Assembly: GCA_043806395.1 (NCBI GenBank)
Contig: JAZDHC010000105.1
Span: 1 to 5,624, forward strand
Direction: 5' to 3'
Source: CG2-30-40-21 sp043806395
GTDB lineage: Bacteria > UBA9089 > CG2-30-40-21
Length of the DNA stretch: 5,624 nucleotides
Shown: positions 1-5,462 of the stretch, in pieces
How positions within the stretch are numbered: the first letter of the stretch is position 1
Layout: every line of letters begins with the position of its first letter
Program-made: the position numbers and the translations under genes
Notes under the pieces: generated by a model
What the model was told of the DNA's origin: nothing
Database searches by the model: none
What the model saw: the letters and a program-made list of their open reading frames with translations, nothing else

Positions 1-300
1 ACTGCTTACCCGTACCCAAGCGGAACTAAACACAACTGCAGACTCTCACGAGTACGCACTAGCCGCTTAGCGCGGCTACATCATCCGGACTTTCTTTCTG
101 CTTTAAGTCCGGAATGGTGTCATACAAGCAGGATAGCCTCCCTGAACGCCTGTACAGGTAGGCGAGAACTTACAGGCTGGGATGATGGAAAACCTGTCAG
201 CGGGTGCTCCGTCATCCGAGATAAATGCACTGACTAAGCATGTAGTCTCTCTGATTGCCTTCTTCTTTGGACGCGGGTTCGATTCCCGCCGCCTCCACCA
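1..300 (+). ncRNA. ssrA: tmRNA (transfer-messenger RNA), 3' part; 5' end lies outside the window
   Basis: tmRNA with SmpB rescues stalled ribosomes and adds a degradation tag to the unfinished protein. The 3' end is diagnostic. It has a T-arm with stem GCGGG/CCCGC (273-277/285-289) and loop TTCGATT, then the 3' acceptor strand 290-296, discriminator A297 and a genome-encoded CCA at 298-300. The conserved TGACTAAGCATGTAG stretch lies at 231-245. A tag frame ending in ALAA-stop is at 38-70. Further helices are visible: 78-92/105-120 (long stem with one bulged A), 147-151/160-164 crossing 148-154/171-177 (pseudoknot), and 180-188/209-217 with a G-U pair. The gene is contiguous through the tag and tRNA-like 3' end, so it is the one-piece form. 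The 5' acceptor strand and D-arm are missing only because the window begins inside the gene. Confidence 0.96.
38..70 (+). other. tmRNA proteolysis-tag reading frame, ADSHEYALAA plus stop
   Basis: The frame from GCA (38-40) to TAG (68-70) reads A-D-S-H-E-Y-A-L-A-A. The YALAA end is the classical degron read by ClpXP/ClpAP-type proteases, and the E. coli tag is ANDENYALAA. The resume codon is inferred: GCA at 38 gives the usual Ala start and a 10-residue tag. The frame stays open upstream (Thr, Thr, Asn), so one to three more residues are possible. The stop lies in the loop of a 6-bp hairpin AGCCGC/GCGGCT (61-66/72-77), as is common in tmRNAs. Confidence 0.85.
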
Positions 301-396
301 TAAATTAAAAAGTTTCAGTTTTTCCCAACTTTTCCATTTTTCCTCCACTGCATCTGAATAGTTACGAATGGGTTGCTTTTACACCTATGAAAACAC

Positions 397-425
397 TTGA
401 CTTTTTTACATTAACATGCTATACT
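397..425 (+). promoter_or_regulatory. sigma-70-type promoter of gyrA with extended -10
   Basis: TTGACT (397-402) and TATACT (420-425) are separated by exactly 17 bp, and TGC directly before the -10 forms an extended -10. Each hexamer differs from consensus at one position. The predicted start is near 431-433, leaving a leader of about 31 nt before gyrA. This strong constitutive-looking promoter shows that gyrA does not depend on read-through from ssrA. No operator palindrome is evident around it. Confidence 0.88.
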
Positions 426-444
426 AAGTGTAAAATTCAAGCCT

Positions 445-455
445 GAGGGAAGGGG
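445..455 (+). promoter_or_regulatory. ribosome binding site of gyrA
   Basis: The purine stretch GAGGGAAGGGG ends 7 nt before the ATG at 463 and fits a Shine-Dalgarno pairing. It supports ATG 463 as the start, as does the familiar GyrA N-terminus that follows. Confidence 0.8.
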
Positions 456-462
456 AAAAGAA

Positions 463-2943
463 ATGGCAATTATACTTGATCAATCCAAACAGCAAAGAGT
501 AATACCCAGATATATCGAAGATGAGATGAGAGGCTCGTATATTGATTATGCAATGAGCGTTATCGTTGGCCGTGCCCTGCCAGATGTCAGGGATGGGCTG
601 AAGCCTGTCCACCGCCGCATTCTGTATGCCATGAACGATCTTGGTCTTACCCATGATAAGCCACATAAAAAATCAGCCAGACTCGTTGGAGAGGTGCTTG
701 GTAAATATCATCCCCATGGTGATGCAGCTGTTTATGATACTATGGTCAGAATGGCTCAGGATTTTTCGTATCGTTATCCATTAGTAGATGGTCAGGGTAA
801 TTTTGGCTCCATTGATGGTGATAGCCCGGCAGCTATGCGATACACAGAGACACGATTGTCTAAGATAGCTGGAGAAATGTTAAGAGATATTGATTCTCAA
901 ACCGTTGACTTTGTTTCAAACTTTGACGAAAGCCTTGAGGAACCATCCATCCTTCCAGCAAGATTGCCAAATCTTTTGCTTAATGGCACCACAGGGATTG
1001 CTGTGGGAATGGCCACCAATATACCCCCACATAACCTTGGCGAAATAGTTGATGCCATTATTAAACTTATTAATAATCCAGAGGCAACCATAGAAGATCT
1101 TCTGGAAATAATACAGGGACCTGATTTTCCAACCGGAGGGATTATATTTGGCAAGGAAAGCCTCAAACAGATGTATCTCACCGGCAGAGGGGCAGTCTTA
1201 ACTCGAGCCAGAACAACCATTGAAACAACAAAACAGGGAAGGGAAAGTATTATTGTTACAGAAATACCCTATCAGGTAAATAAGGCTGAGATGATTAAGA
1301 AGATTGCAGAATTGGTAAAGCTAAAAAAGCTTGAGGCTATCTCAGAGATACGGGATGAATCCGATCGTGAGGGCTTAAGGATAGTAGTAGAAATAAAAAA
1401 GGATGGCGATGCCAGGGTAGTCCTGAATCAGCTCTATAAACACACACGACTTCAAACCTCTTTTGGGGTTATCATGCTTGCCTTAGTAGATAATCAGCCC
1501 CAGATATTAAATGTTAAACAAATAATGCAGTACTATATCGGTCATCGTCGCAATATTATTGTCAGACGCACTAAATTTGAACTTAAAAAGGCAGAGGAAA
1601 GGGCACATATTTTAGAGGGGTTTAAGATTGCCTTAGATAATCTTGATGCGGTTATTGCTACTATCCGTGCAGCAAAAAGCCCGGCTGAGGCAAAAAGGGC
1701 ATTGGTAGCTAATTTTGGCTTATCTGAAATACAAGCACAGGCAATATTGGAAATGCAGCTCCAGAGAATAACTGCCTTAGAAAGAAATAAGATAGAGGAA
1801 GAATACCTGAATCTTATAAGAATCATCGAACAACTCCGATCAATCCTTGCCTCTGGAAAAATGGTAGATGAGATCATTGAAAAGGATTTATTAGAGATAA
1901 AAAAGCTGTACGATAATGGTCGCAGAACACAAATAATTGCAGAAATGCCCCAGGAGATTAATATAGAGGATTTAATTACTGAAGAAGAGATGGTTATTAC
2001 CATTTCCCATACAAGATATATCAAGAGAATCCCCTTAAGTGCATATCGGGCACAGCACCGTGGAGGTACGGGTGTGATTGGAATGGGTACACGGGATGAG
2101 GATTTTGTTGAGCATGTTTATGTGGCATCTACCCATGAGTACATTCTGTTCTTTACGACCAAGGGCAAGGTTTACTGGCTGAAGGTTCATGAAATACCTG
2201 AAGCAGGACGAATAGCTCGTGGTAAGGCATTAGTCAATCTTTTCCAATTAGAGCCAGGCGAAGAGATTACTGCCTCTGTTCAGGTAAGAGAATTTACCCC
2301 TGATTCATATCTCTTGATGGCTACAAAAAAAGGTATCATCAAGAAGACACAATTGATGGAATATAGCCGTCCAAGGGTTGGCGGGATAATTGCTATCAAT
2401 CTGAATGAAGGGGATGAATTGATCAGGGTGGAGCTTACAGATGGTACTAATGATGTTATCCTCTCCACCAAATTTGGTAAAGCCATCAGGTTCAATGAAA
2501 CAGATGTTAGATCCGTTGCCAGGGGTTCAATCGGCGTAAGGGGGATTAGATTAAAGGATTTAATGGATGATGAAGGCAATGTGATTGACCATGATGATGT
2601 AGTTGGCATGGTAGTTGCCAAGGAAGATCTTATTCTCTTAACCGTAACGGCTAAGGGTTATGGAAAAAGAACAAAGATCTCTGAATATCGAGATACAGCC
2701 AGGGGCGGCAGCGGAATTATTGATATTAAGATTACAGAAAAGAATGGTGAGGTTGTAGCTATCCGTGAAGTAGCTGATGATAGCGAGGTGATTATTATGA
2801 CAGAGTCAGGGAAGATGATCCGCTGTCGGGCAAAGGATATCTCGGTTATTGGCAGAAATACCCAAGGGGTAAGGTTGATTAAACTAAAGGATAAAGATCG
2901 GGTGACGGCTATAGCTGAGGTAGGTGGGACAGAGGAATTGTAG
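463..2943 (+). CDS. gyrA: DNA gyrase subunit A
   Basis: GyrA is the DNA breakage-reunion subunit of gyrase (GyrA2GyrB2), which adds negative supercoils using ATP hydrolysed by GyrB. The 826-residue length is normal. The start is followed by the family N-terminus (IEDEMRGSYIDYAMSVIVGRALPDVRDG). The winged-helix core holds the quinolone region HPHGDAAVYD (residues 83-92) and AAMRYTE with catalytic Tyr127 and Arg126. The tower and long coiled-coil arms follow (about 220-490), with the dimer-gate motif SEIQAQAILEMQLQ from 421. The C-terminal domain shows six beta-pinwheel blades: the GyrA-box blade, then blades near 567, 624, 672, 732 and 783. The GyrA box at 531-537 reads QHRGGTG, which identifies GyrA rather than ParC but differs from Q[RK]RGG[KR]G. 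Residue 88 (E. coli Ser83) is Ala, while Asp92 (E. coli Asp87) is kept. The gene is intact, has its own promoter, and gyrB is not adjacent. Confidence 0.98.
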   Translation: MAIILDQSKQQRVIPRYIEDEMRGSYIDYAMSVIVGRALPDVRDGLKPVHRRILYAMNDLGLTHDKPHKKSARLVGEVLGKYHPHGDAAVYDTMVRMAQDFSYRYPLVDGQGNFGSIDGDSPAAMRYTETRLSKIAGEMLRDIDSQTVDFVSNFDESLEEPSILPARLPNLLLNGTTGIAVGMATNIPPHNLGEIVDAIIKLINNPEATIEDLLEIIQGPDFPTGGIIFGKESLKQMYLTGRGAVLTRARTTIETTKQGRESIIVTEIPYQVNKAEMIKKIAELVKLKKLEAISEIRDESDREGLRIVVEIKKDGDARVVLNQLYKHTRLQTSFGVIMLALVDNQPQILNVKQIMQYYIGHRRNIIVRRTKFELKKAEERAHILEGFKIALDNLDAVIATIRAAKSPAEAKRALVANFGLSEIQAQAILEMQLQRITALERNKIEEEYLNLIRIIEQLRSILASGKMVDEIIEKDLLEIKKLYDNGRRTQIIAEMPQEINIEDLITEEEMVITISHTRYIKRIPLSAYRAQHRGGTGVIGMGTRDEDFVEHVYVASTHEYILFFTTKGKVYWLKVHEIPEAGRIARGKALVNLFQLEPGEEITASVQVREFTPDSYLLMATKKGIIKKTQLMEYSRPRVGGIIAINLNEGDELIRVELTDGTNDVILSTKFGKAIRFNETDVRSVARGSIGVRGIRLKDLMDDEGNVIDHDDVVGMVVAKEDLILLTVTAKGYGKRTKISEYRDTARGGSGIIDIKITEKNGEVVAIREVADDSEVIIMTESGKMIRCRAKDISVIGRNTQGVRLIKLKDKDRVTAIAEVGGTEEL

Positions 2944-2952
2944 ATTAGTGAG

Positions 2953-2981
2953 GTAGAGACGCAATTGCATTGCGTCTCTAC
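2953..2981. repeat. 12-bp palindromic hairpin after gyrA (possible terminator or dispersed repeat)
   Basis: GTAGAGACGCAA (2953-2964) and its perfect complement (2970-2981) enclose the 5-nt loop TTGCA. It lies 9 bp after the gyrA stop, where a terminator is expected. The following bases (TATTATTCC) are not a proper U-tract, so rho-independent termination would be weak. The GTAG...CTAC ends with a GC-rich arm resemble short dispersed palindromes seen in many environmental bacterial genomes, so it may be a repeat that also works as a transcript-end stabiliser. Confidence 0.7.
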
Positions 2982-3257
2982 TATTATTCCTTCCACTGCC
3001 AAGAGTAATAGGTGAAATTAATTTGTCTCATTGCCTTTCTTCTTCAGACCACTTCAATGTATCTAATCTATAATAAGCTTGATCACCGTATTGAAAAGTT
3101 GACGCGATACTACATTGTGTACCATTAAATACACATAAGTGTACCTATAAGTACAACGGTCATGCTGGTAAAATTAAGTAGCAAAAATATGCACACCTAA
3201 CATATTGCAAGACTGTAAGTTAAGATGTTAATAAAAAAATCTTGTTATCTTGAATTT
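2982..3257. other. Intergenic stretch without a recognisable gene
   Basis: No open frame with a plausible start and ribosome site was found on either strand. The stretch is AT-rich and contains the paired GTGTACC motifs noted separately and a small TACAC/GTGTA hairpin near 3130-3143. With the presumed leader downstream, the gene-free gap runs from 2944 to 3420. Most of it is best read as the control region of the sigma-54-type promoter at its right side. Confidence 0.6.
3117..3145. promoter_or_regulatory. Candidate activator site: GTGTACC direct repeat with 22-bp period
   Basis: GTGTACC occurs at 3117-3123 and 3139-3145, and the following bases also resemble each other (ATTAA, TATAA). Starts 22 bp apart would put both copies on the same DNA face. 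They lie about 140-165 bp upstream of the predicted start of the sigma-54-type promoter, within the usual range for enhancer-binding activators. The regulator is unknown and the assignment is inference. Confidence 0.35.
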
Positions 3258-3273
3258 TGGCATGGTTCTTGCT
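3258..3273 (+). promoter_or_regulatory. sigma-54 (RpoN) -24/-12 promoter
   Basis: The sequence TGGCATGGTTCTTGCT matches TGGCACGRNNNTTGCW at every defined position except C to T in the sixth base. The GG and GC elements have the required 10-bp separation. Transcription would start near 3284, giving a leader of about 137 nt before the TTG at 3421. Such promoters strictly need an ATP-driven enhancer-binding protein, so the downstream gene is probably induced by a specific signal. No rpoN or activator gene is in this window. Confidence 0.75.
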
Positions 3274-3355
3274 TATATAAAATTAAGTCTTTTCTGTGTG
3301 GACGGGCATATGGGTAGCTTCGAGTTTTAAAAAGCACTTATTGCTTCGTTAAAAA

Positions 3356-3403
3356 AAAGGAAGGTGTCTCTATACAAAGGGTGTTATAGGGACATCTTTC
3401 TTT
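3356..3403 (+). promoter_or_regulatory. Long RNA hairpin in the 5' leader of the small gene
   Basis: Bases 3356-3373 pair with 3386-3403 over 18 consecutive positions, three of them G-U, around a 12-nt loop (ACAAAGGGTGTT). All three G-U pairs are wobbles in the RNA read from the plus strand, so this looks like an RNA rather than a DNA palindrome. It lies between the sigma-54-type promoter and the G-run ribosome site that starts at 3410. It may stabilise the message or tune translation. It has no U-run after it, so it is not an ordinary terminator. I do not recognise it as any known riboswitch class. Confidence 0.6.
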
Positions 3404-3409
3404 ATGTAA

Positions 3410-3416
3410 GGGGGGG
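3410..3416 (+). promoter_or_regulatory. G-run ribosome binding site
   Basis: Seven consecutive G residues lie 4 nt before TTG at 3421 and directly after the leader hairpin. This is the best Shine-Dalgarno candidate in the region and the main reason for placing the start at 3421. The upstream GTG at 3364 lies within the hairpin stem. Confidence 0.5.
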
Positions 3417-3420
3417 AATT

Positions 3421-3699
3421 TTGAGAAAGTCTCTAAGAAATCAGGGACAGAAAATGGATTCAGGAGGAAGTGTAGTAGTAAATAAAACAGCAAAAATCGT
3501 TGTCATTAATCGCACAAGGATAGAGAAAAGGATTCAGGAACAGGAAGATGGTGAAAAAAACCAATTGCAAATGGGAGACCTAATGGAGATAAAAGCAAGA
3601 ATCATTGCGACACCAGTTAATTCAGTGGATGAATCTTTTCAATTGGGAGAAATTTTGACATTAATTATGCCAAAAAAATTATGTCCCTGGCGAAGTTAA
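3421..3699 (+). CDS. Small basic protein of unknown function downstream of a sigma-54-type promoter
   Basis: I do not recognise this 92-residue product. The start at TTG 3421 is chosen for the G-run ribosome site. ATG 3454 (81 residues) has only a weak AGGGA upstream and is the alternative, and GTG 3364 is unlikely because it lies in the leader hairpin. The N-terminus is basic and glycine-containing (MDSGGSVVV in the middle of it). Next comes a hydrophobic strand AKIVVINR, a charged helix-like stretch rich in Arg, Glu, Lys and Gln (TRIEKRIQEQEDGEKNQ), and a C-terminal half DLMEIKARIIATPVN...SFQLGEILTLIMP that looks like beta strands. It ends KKLCPWRS. There is no signal peptide or membrane helix. 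It could be a real regulator or secreted-system accessory, or a truncated gene, since a different frame with a hydrophobic start overlaps its end. Confidence 0.5.
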   Translation: MRKSLRNQGQKMDSGGSVVVNKTAKIVVINRTRIEKRIQEQEDGEKNQLQMGDLMEIKARIIATPVNSVDESFQLGEILTLIMPKKLCPWRS

Positions 3700-3773
3700 A
3701 TATTATTGTAGTTGCAGGGCTTGTCGGTGTTTGTGCGTTGTTTGATTATCGGTGTGTGCTGTGTGTTGATTGA
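3681..3773 (+). CDS. Possible 30-residue hydrophobic peptide or remnant of a membrane/exported gene
   Basis: ATG 3681 opens a short frame overlapping the last 19 bases of the preceding gene in another frame. It reads MSLAKLNIIVVAGLVGVCALFDYR and then VLCVD before TGA. A lysine followed by about 15 hydrophobic residues is typical of a signal or membrane anchor, as at the beginning of many exported proteins. There is no convincing ribosome site, although overlap with the upstream gene would allow translational coupling. It may be the broken start of a second operon gene whose body was lost to the repeat-rich sequence downstream, or a chance frame. Confidence 0.25.
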   Translation: MSLAKLNIIVVAGLVGVCALFDYRCVLCVD

Positions 3774-3825
3774 TTACGAGTGTATTTTTGTTCAGGCAGA
3801 CGCGCAGACAAGTTCCTGTTCAATA

Positions 3826-3849
3826 AGGTCGGATAAAAATATCCGACCT
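3826..3849. repeat. 10-bp palindrome, loop AAAA
   Basis: AGGTCGGATA (3826-3835) and its perfect complement (3840-3849) flank AAAA. It lies in non-coding sequence with no U-run on either side, so it is more like a dispersed palindromic repeat unit than a terminator. Confidence 0.75.
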
Positions 3850-3861
3850 ACCTAACATAGA

Positions 3862-3907
3862 GCGGTCCACTCCTCGTGAGTCGTGAGTGTTGAGAGGAGT
3901 GGACCGC
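3862..3907. repeat. 14-bp palindrome with tandem 7-mer in the loop
   Basis: GCGGTCCACTCCTC (3862-3875) pairs perfectly with 3894-3907 around an 18-nt loop. CGTGAGT occurs twice in tandem at 3875-3881 and 3882-3888. It is GC-richer than its surroundings, which suggests an imported or amplified element. It begins 12 bp after the preceding palindrome. Confidence 0.78.
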
Positions 3908-3916
3908 GGAGCGAAT

Positions 3917-3951
3917 GTGGTAAATTCTTCTCATGGGGTGGAATTTACCAC
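3917..3951. repeat. 11-bp palindrome with a third nearby half-site
   Basis: GTGGTAAATTC (3917-3927) pairs perfectly with 3941-3951 around a 13-nt loop. The right arm recurs, with one base changed at its left end, at 3981-3991 (AAATTTACCAC). The sequence after the palindrome (ACCACAGAGAGCACGGAGA) resembles a low-complexity intergenic repeat (CCACAGAGAACAC type) that I recall from many environmental genomes; that resemblance is from memory. Confidence 0.7.
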
Positions 3952-4100
3952 AGAGAGCACGGAGATGAAAGAGAGAATGGAAATTTACCACAAAAACATC
4001 AAGTTCTCAGAGCGGTGAGTAATTACACTTTACTACTGATTTCAAGGCATTGTAAGATATAGTAAGGTAATAAGATTGCATGAAATTGGAATTAAAATGT

Positions 4101-4143
4101 AGTGTATCTGAAGGCAAAAACACCTGAGGATACACTTTTTTTT
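4101..4143 (+). terminator. Rho-independent terminator
   Basis: AGTGTATC (4101-4108) pairs with GATACACT (4129-4136), and an inner AGG/CCT stem caps it. The two stems are joined by a U-G pair and two facing G-A/A-G pairs. The stem runs straight into eight T residues (4136-4143), so it reads on the plus strand only. The nearest upstream gene stop is more than 300 bp away, so it may end the sigma-54 transcript (about 860 nt from 3284) or a small untranslated RNA beginning nearer, for example around 4027, where a 9-bp stem 4027-4035/4060-4068 exists. Confidence 0.72.
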
Positions 4144-4218
4144 GATACCATAGTGTTTGATAATCCTACGGTAAATATCAATAAGAGGATAGGCGTGGTT
4201 GGAAAAAACCATTCATTA

Positions 4219-4342
4219 GGGTCTGTCACAAAATAAATGTGTCACATCAAGGTTGTCGATTCGCTCGTTCAGCAAGGAGCTCTGTCGCCGCTTGACGAGA
4301 TGAAGCGGCAACCGAATGTAACAGTTATTTTGTGACAGACCC
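4219..4342. mobile_element. MITE-like non-autonomous element, 124 bp, 19-bp inverted ends, TTA target duplication
   Basis: AGGGTCTGTCACAAAATAA (4218-4236) is perfectly inverted at 4325-4343. Taking the element from GGG to CCC leaves TTA directly on both sides (4216-4218 and 4343-4345), a plausible 3-bp target duplication. The interior has no coding frame and carries a 7-bp hairpin GCCGCTT/AAGCGGC (4287-4293/4303-4309). GGGTCTGTCAC-type ends with a TNA target resemble some IS5-related groups, so a parent IS elsewhere in the genome may mobilise it. That family link is inference. The outer base A/T pair is shared with the duplication, so the exact boundary can shift by 1 bp. Confidence 0.8.
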
Positions 4343-4433
4343 TTAATAGGAATGCATATTCGTCGAGGTTAAGATTGAAGGAAACAGAGAATTCACATCC
4401 TTTCTTGCTTTGCTCTGTATTTGGACAGATACT

Positions 4434-5462
4434 ATGATAAACAAAACATGGCTGATTATCTTAATATCAATTATATGCCTTTATTCAGGGATTGCCCAGG
4501 CAAAAAACGGGGAAGATATTCCCGTTAATAAGGGGCTTATTATCGAGCAATTAAAGGTGCTTGACCGGGGAATAGAAAAAACAAGAGAACTTATTGCTGT
4601 CAGCAACAATAAAGAAATCATTCAAATGTTCAATAGATGTTGTAATACCCGGGAGATGCTTTTTGATTTAATAAAGGAAGAAAAGTTTAACAAGGCAATC
4701 CTTGATCAAATAACTGAAACACAAAAACAAGCAAGGGATATAAGAAAATTAATCGAGCAAGAAACATTTGTCAGAAAAAAATTGGAAGAAGTAGAAAAGG
4801 ATTTAAGTGAAAAAGCTCAGATTATTTCCTCAAGCAATAATAAGAAGGCTAAGGAATTGTTTGCTAATGCATCAAAAAATAGGTTGTTAGCAGAAGAATC
4901 GATTAAAGACAACAAGATAGCTATTGCTAATCAATACCTGAATACATCTGTAAATTTGATTCAAGAAGCTGTCTCATTTGCCAATGGCAGGGAAAGGATA
5001 GAAAATGAGATTGAATATCTCCAATATATGCTTAAAAAAGCAGAGAAAATTGCTCAGATAAGCAGAAAAGAAGAAATAATATCCTTGGTTAATGAGGCAA
5101 GGGAATTGGTTAAAAAAGTAGTACGAATAATGATCACTGGCTATCGTGATGAAGATTACGCAAAATCAGCAGAATTGATAGACCTTTCTACAAAACTTAT
5201 TAATCGGGCTATCAGATCCTCTGGGGTAGATATTTCTGAGAGTATAAGGTTGGATATAGTACAACTGTTTGCTATCTTAAATGAAACAAATAAAACAATT
5301 ACCCGGAGTAATAATCCCAATGCAAAGGTGCTCATGGATAAGGCAATGGAAATGGCTCAAGAGGCACAAAAAGCTATTGTCTCCAAAGAGTGGAAGTCGG
5401 CTGAGGAATATATAAATTATTCCTATAAATTAACAAAAACAGCATCTGTAACAGAATTTTAA
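4434..5462 (+). CDS. Exported helical-repeat protein of unknown function, four diverged repeats
   Basis: I do not recognise a named family. The start is ATG 4434, because it begins a clean Sec signal peptide: MINK, a hydrophobic core WLIILISIICLYSGI, and a signal peptidase I site AQA|K after residue 23. An upstream in-frame TTG at 4410 would put charged residues before it. There is only a weak GGAC ribosome site. The 342-residue precursor is Lys/Glu-rich, almost wholly helix-like with heptad features, and shows four repeat units of about 77-82 residues. Each has a helix, a turn (SNN at 57-59, 134-136 and 292-294; SRK at 210-212 in the third), a helix with spaced Ala, and a closing helix of the type YxxxSxxLIxxA. 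This resembles TPR-like or coiled-coil scaffolds in periplasmic or surface proteins. No catalytic motif, anchor or C-terminal sorting signal is seen. It stands alone after the MITE. Confidence 0.85.
   Translation: MINKTWLIILISIICLYSGIAQAKNGEDIPVNKGLIIEQLKVLDRGIEKTRELIAVSNNKEIIQMFNRCCNTREMLFDLIKEEKFNKAILDQITETQKQARDIRKLIEQETFVRKKLEEVEKDLSEKAQIISSSNNKKAKELFANASKNRLLAEESIKDNKIAIANQYLNTSVNLIQEAVSFANGRERIENEIEYLQYMLKKAEKIAQISRKEEIISLVNEARELVKKVVRIMITGYRDEDYAKSAELIDLSTKLINRAIRSSGVDISESIRLDIVQLFAILNETNKTITRSNNPNAKVLMDKAMEMAQEAQKAIVSKEWKSAEEYINYSYKLTKTASVTEF

Noticed and set aside
245..271. Resemblance between the tmRNA segment ATTGCCTTCTTCTTTGGAC and ATTGCCTTTCTTCTTCAGAC at 3028-3047, suggesting attachment-site repeats of an element integrated in ssrA
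   Set aside because: The match is short, has a gap and mismatches, and does not include the T-arm/CCA end that ssrA integration sites normally duplicate. No integrase gene is present, and housekeeping gyrA lies between.
303..345. A/T-rich stretch after tmRNA as its terminator
   Set aside because: Only imperfect A-to-T pairing is visible, with no GC stem, so a rho-independent terminator cannot be claimed.
103..348. Minus-strand frame of 81 codons over the tmRNA
   Set aside because: It overlaps the structured RNA; the WWRRRESNPRP stretch is the translated complement of the tRNA-like end, a familiar false gene.
897..2621. Several minus-strand open frames of 107-160 codons within gyrA
   Set aside because: They are antisense shadows of a strongly conserved coding gene, with Ser/Ile-rich low-information translations and no ribosome sites or promoters.
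3310..3330. Six-codon leader peptide frame (MGSFEF) in the sigma-54 leader
   Set aside because: Too short to judge, with no enriched codon that would suggest attenuation and no alternative terminator structure.
3364..3420. GTG at 3364 as the start of the small gene
   Set aside because: It lies inside the leader hairpin stem and has no spacing-compatible ribosome site, whereas TTG 3421 follows a G-run.
3826..3991. CRISPR-like array from clustered repeats
   Set aside because: The palindromes differ in sequence and no unit repeats with regular spacers.
4292..4322. TTGACG with a weak -10 inside the MITE as promoter of the exported protein gene
   Set aside because: At 17-bp spacing the -10 matches poorly (AATGTA), and better matches need a 19-bp spacer, so support is inadequate.
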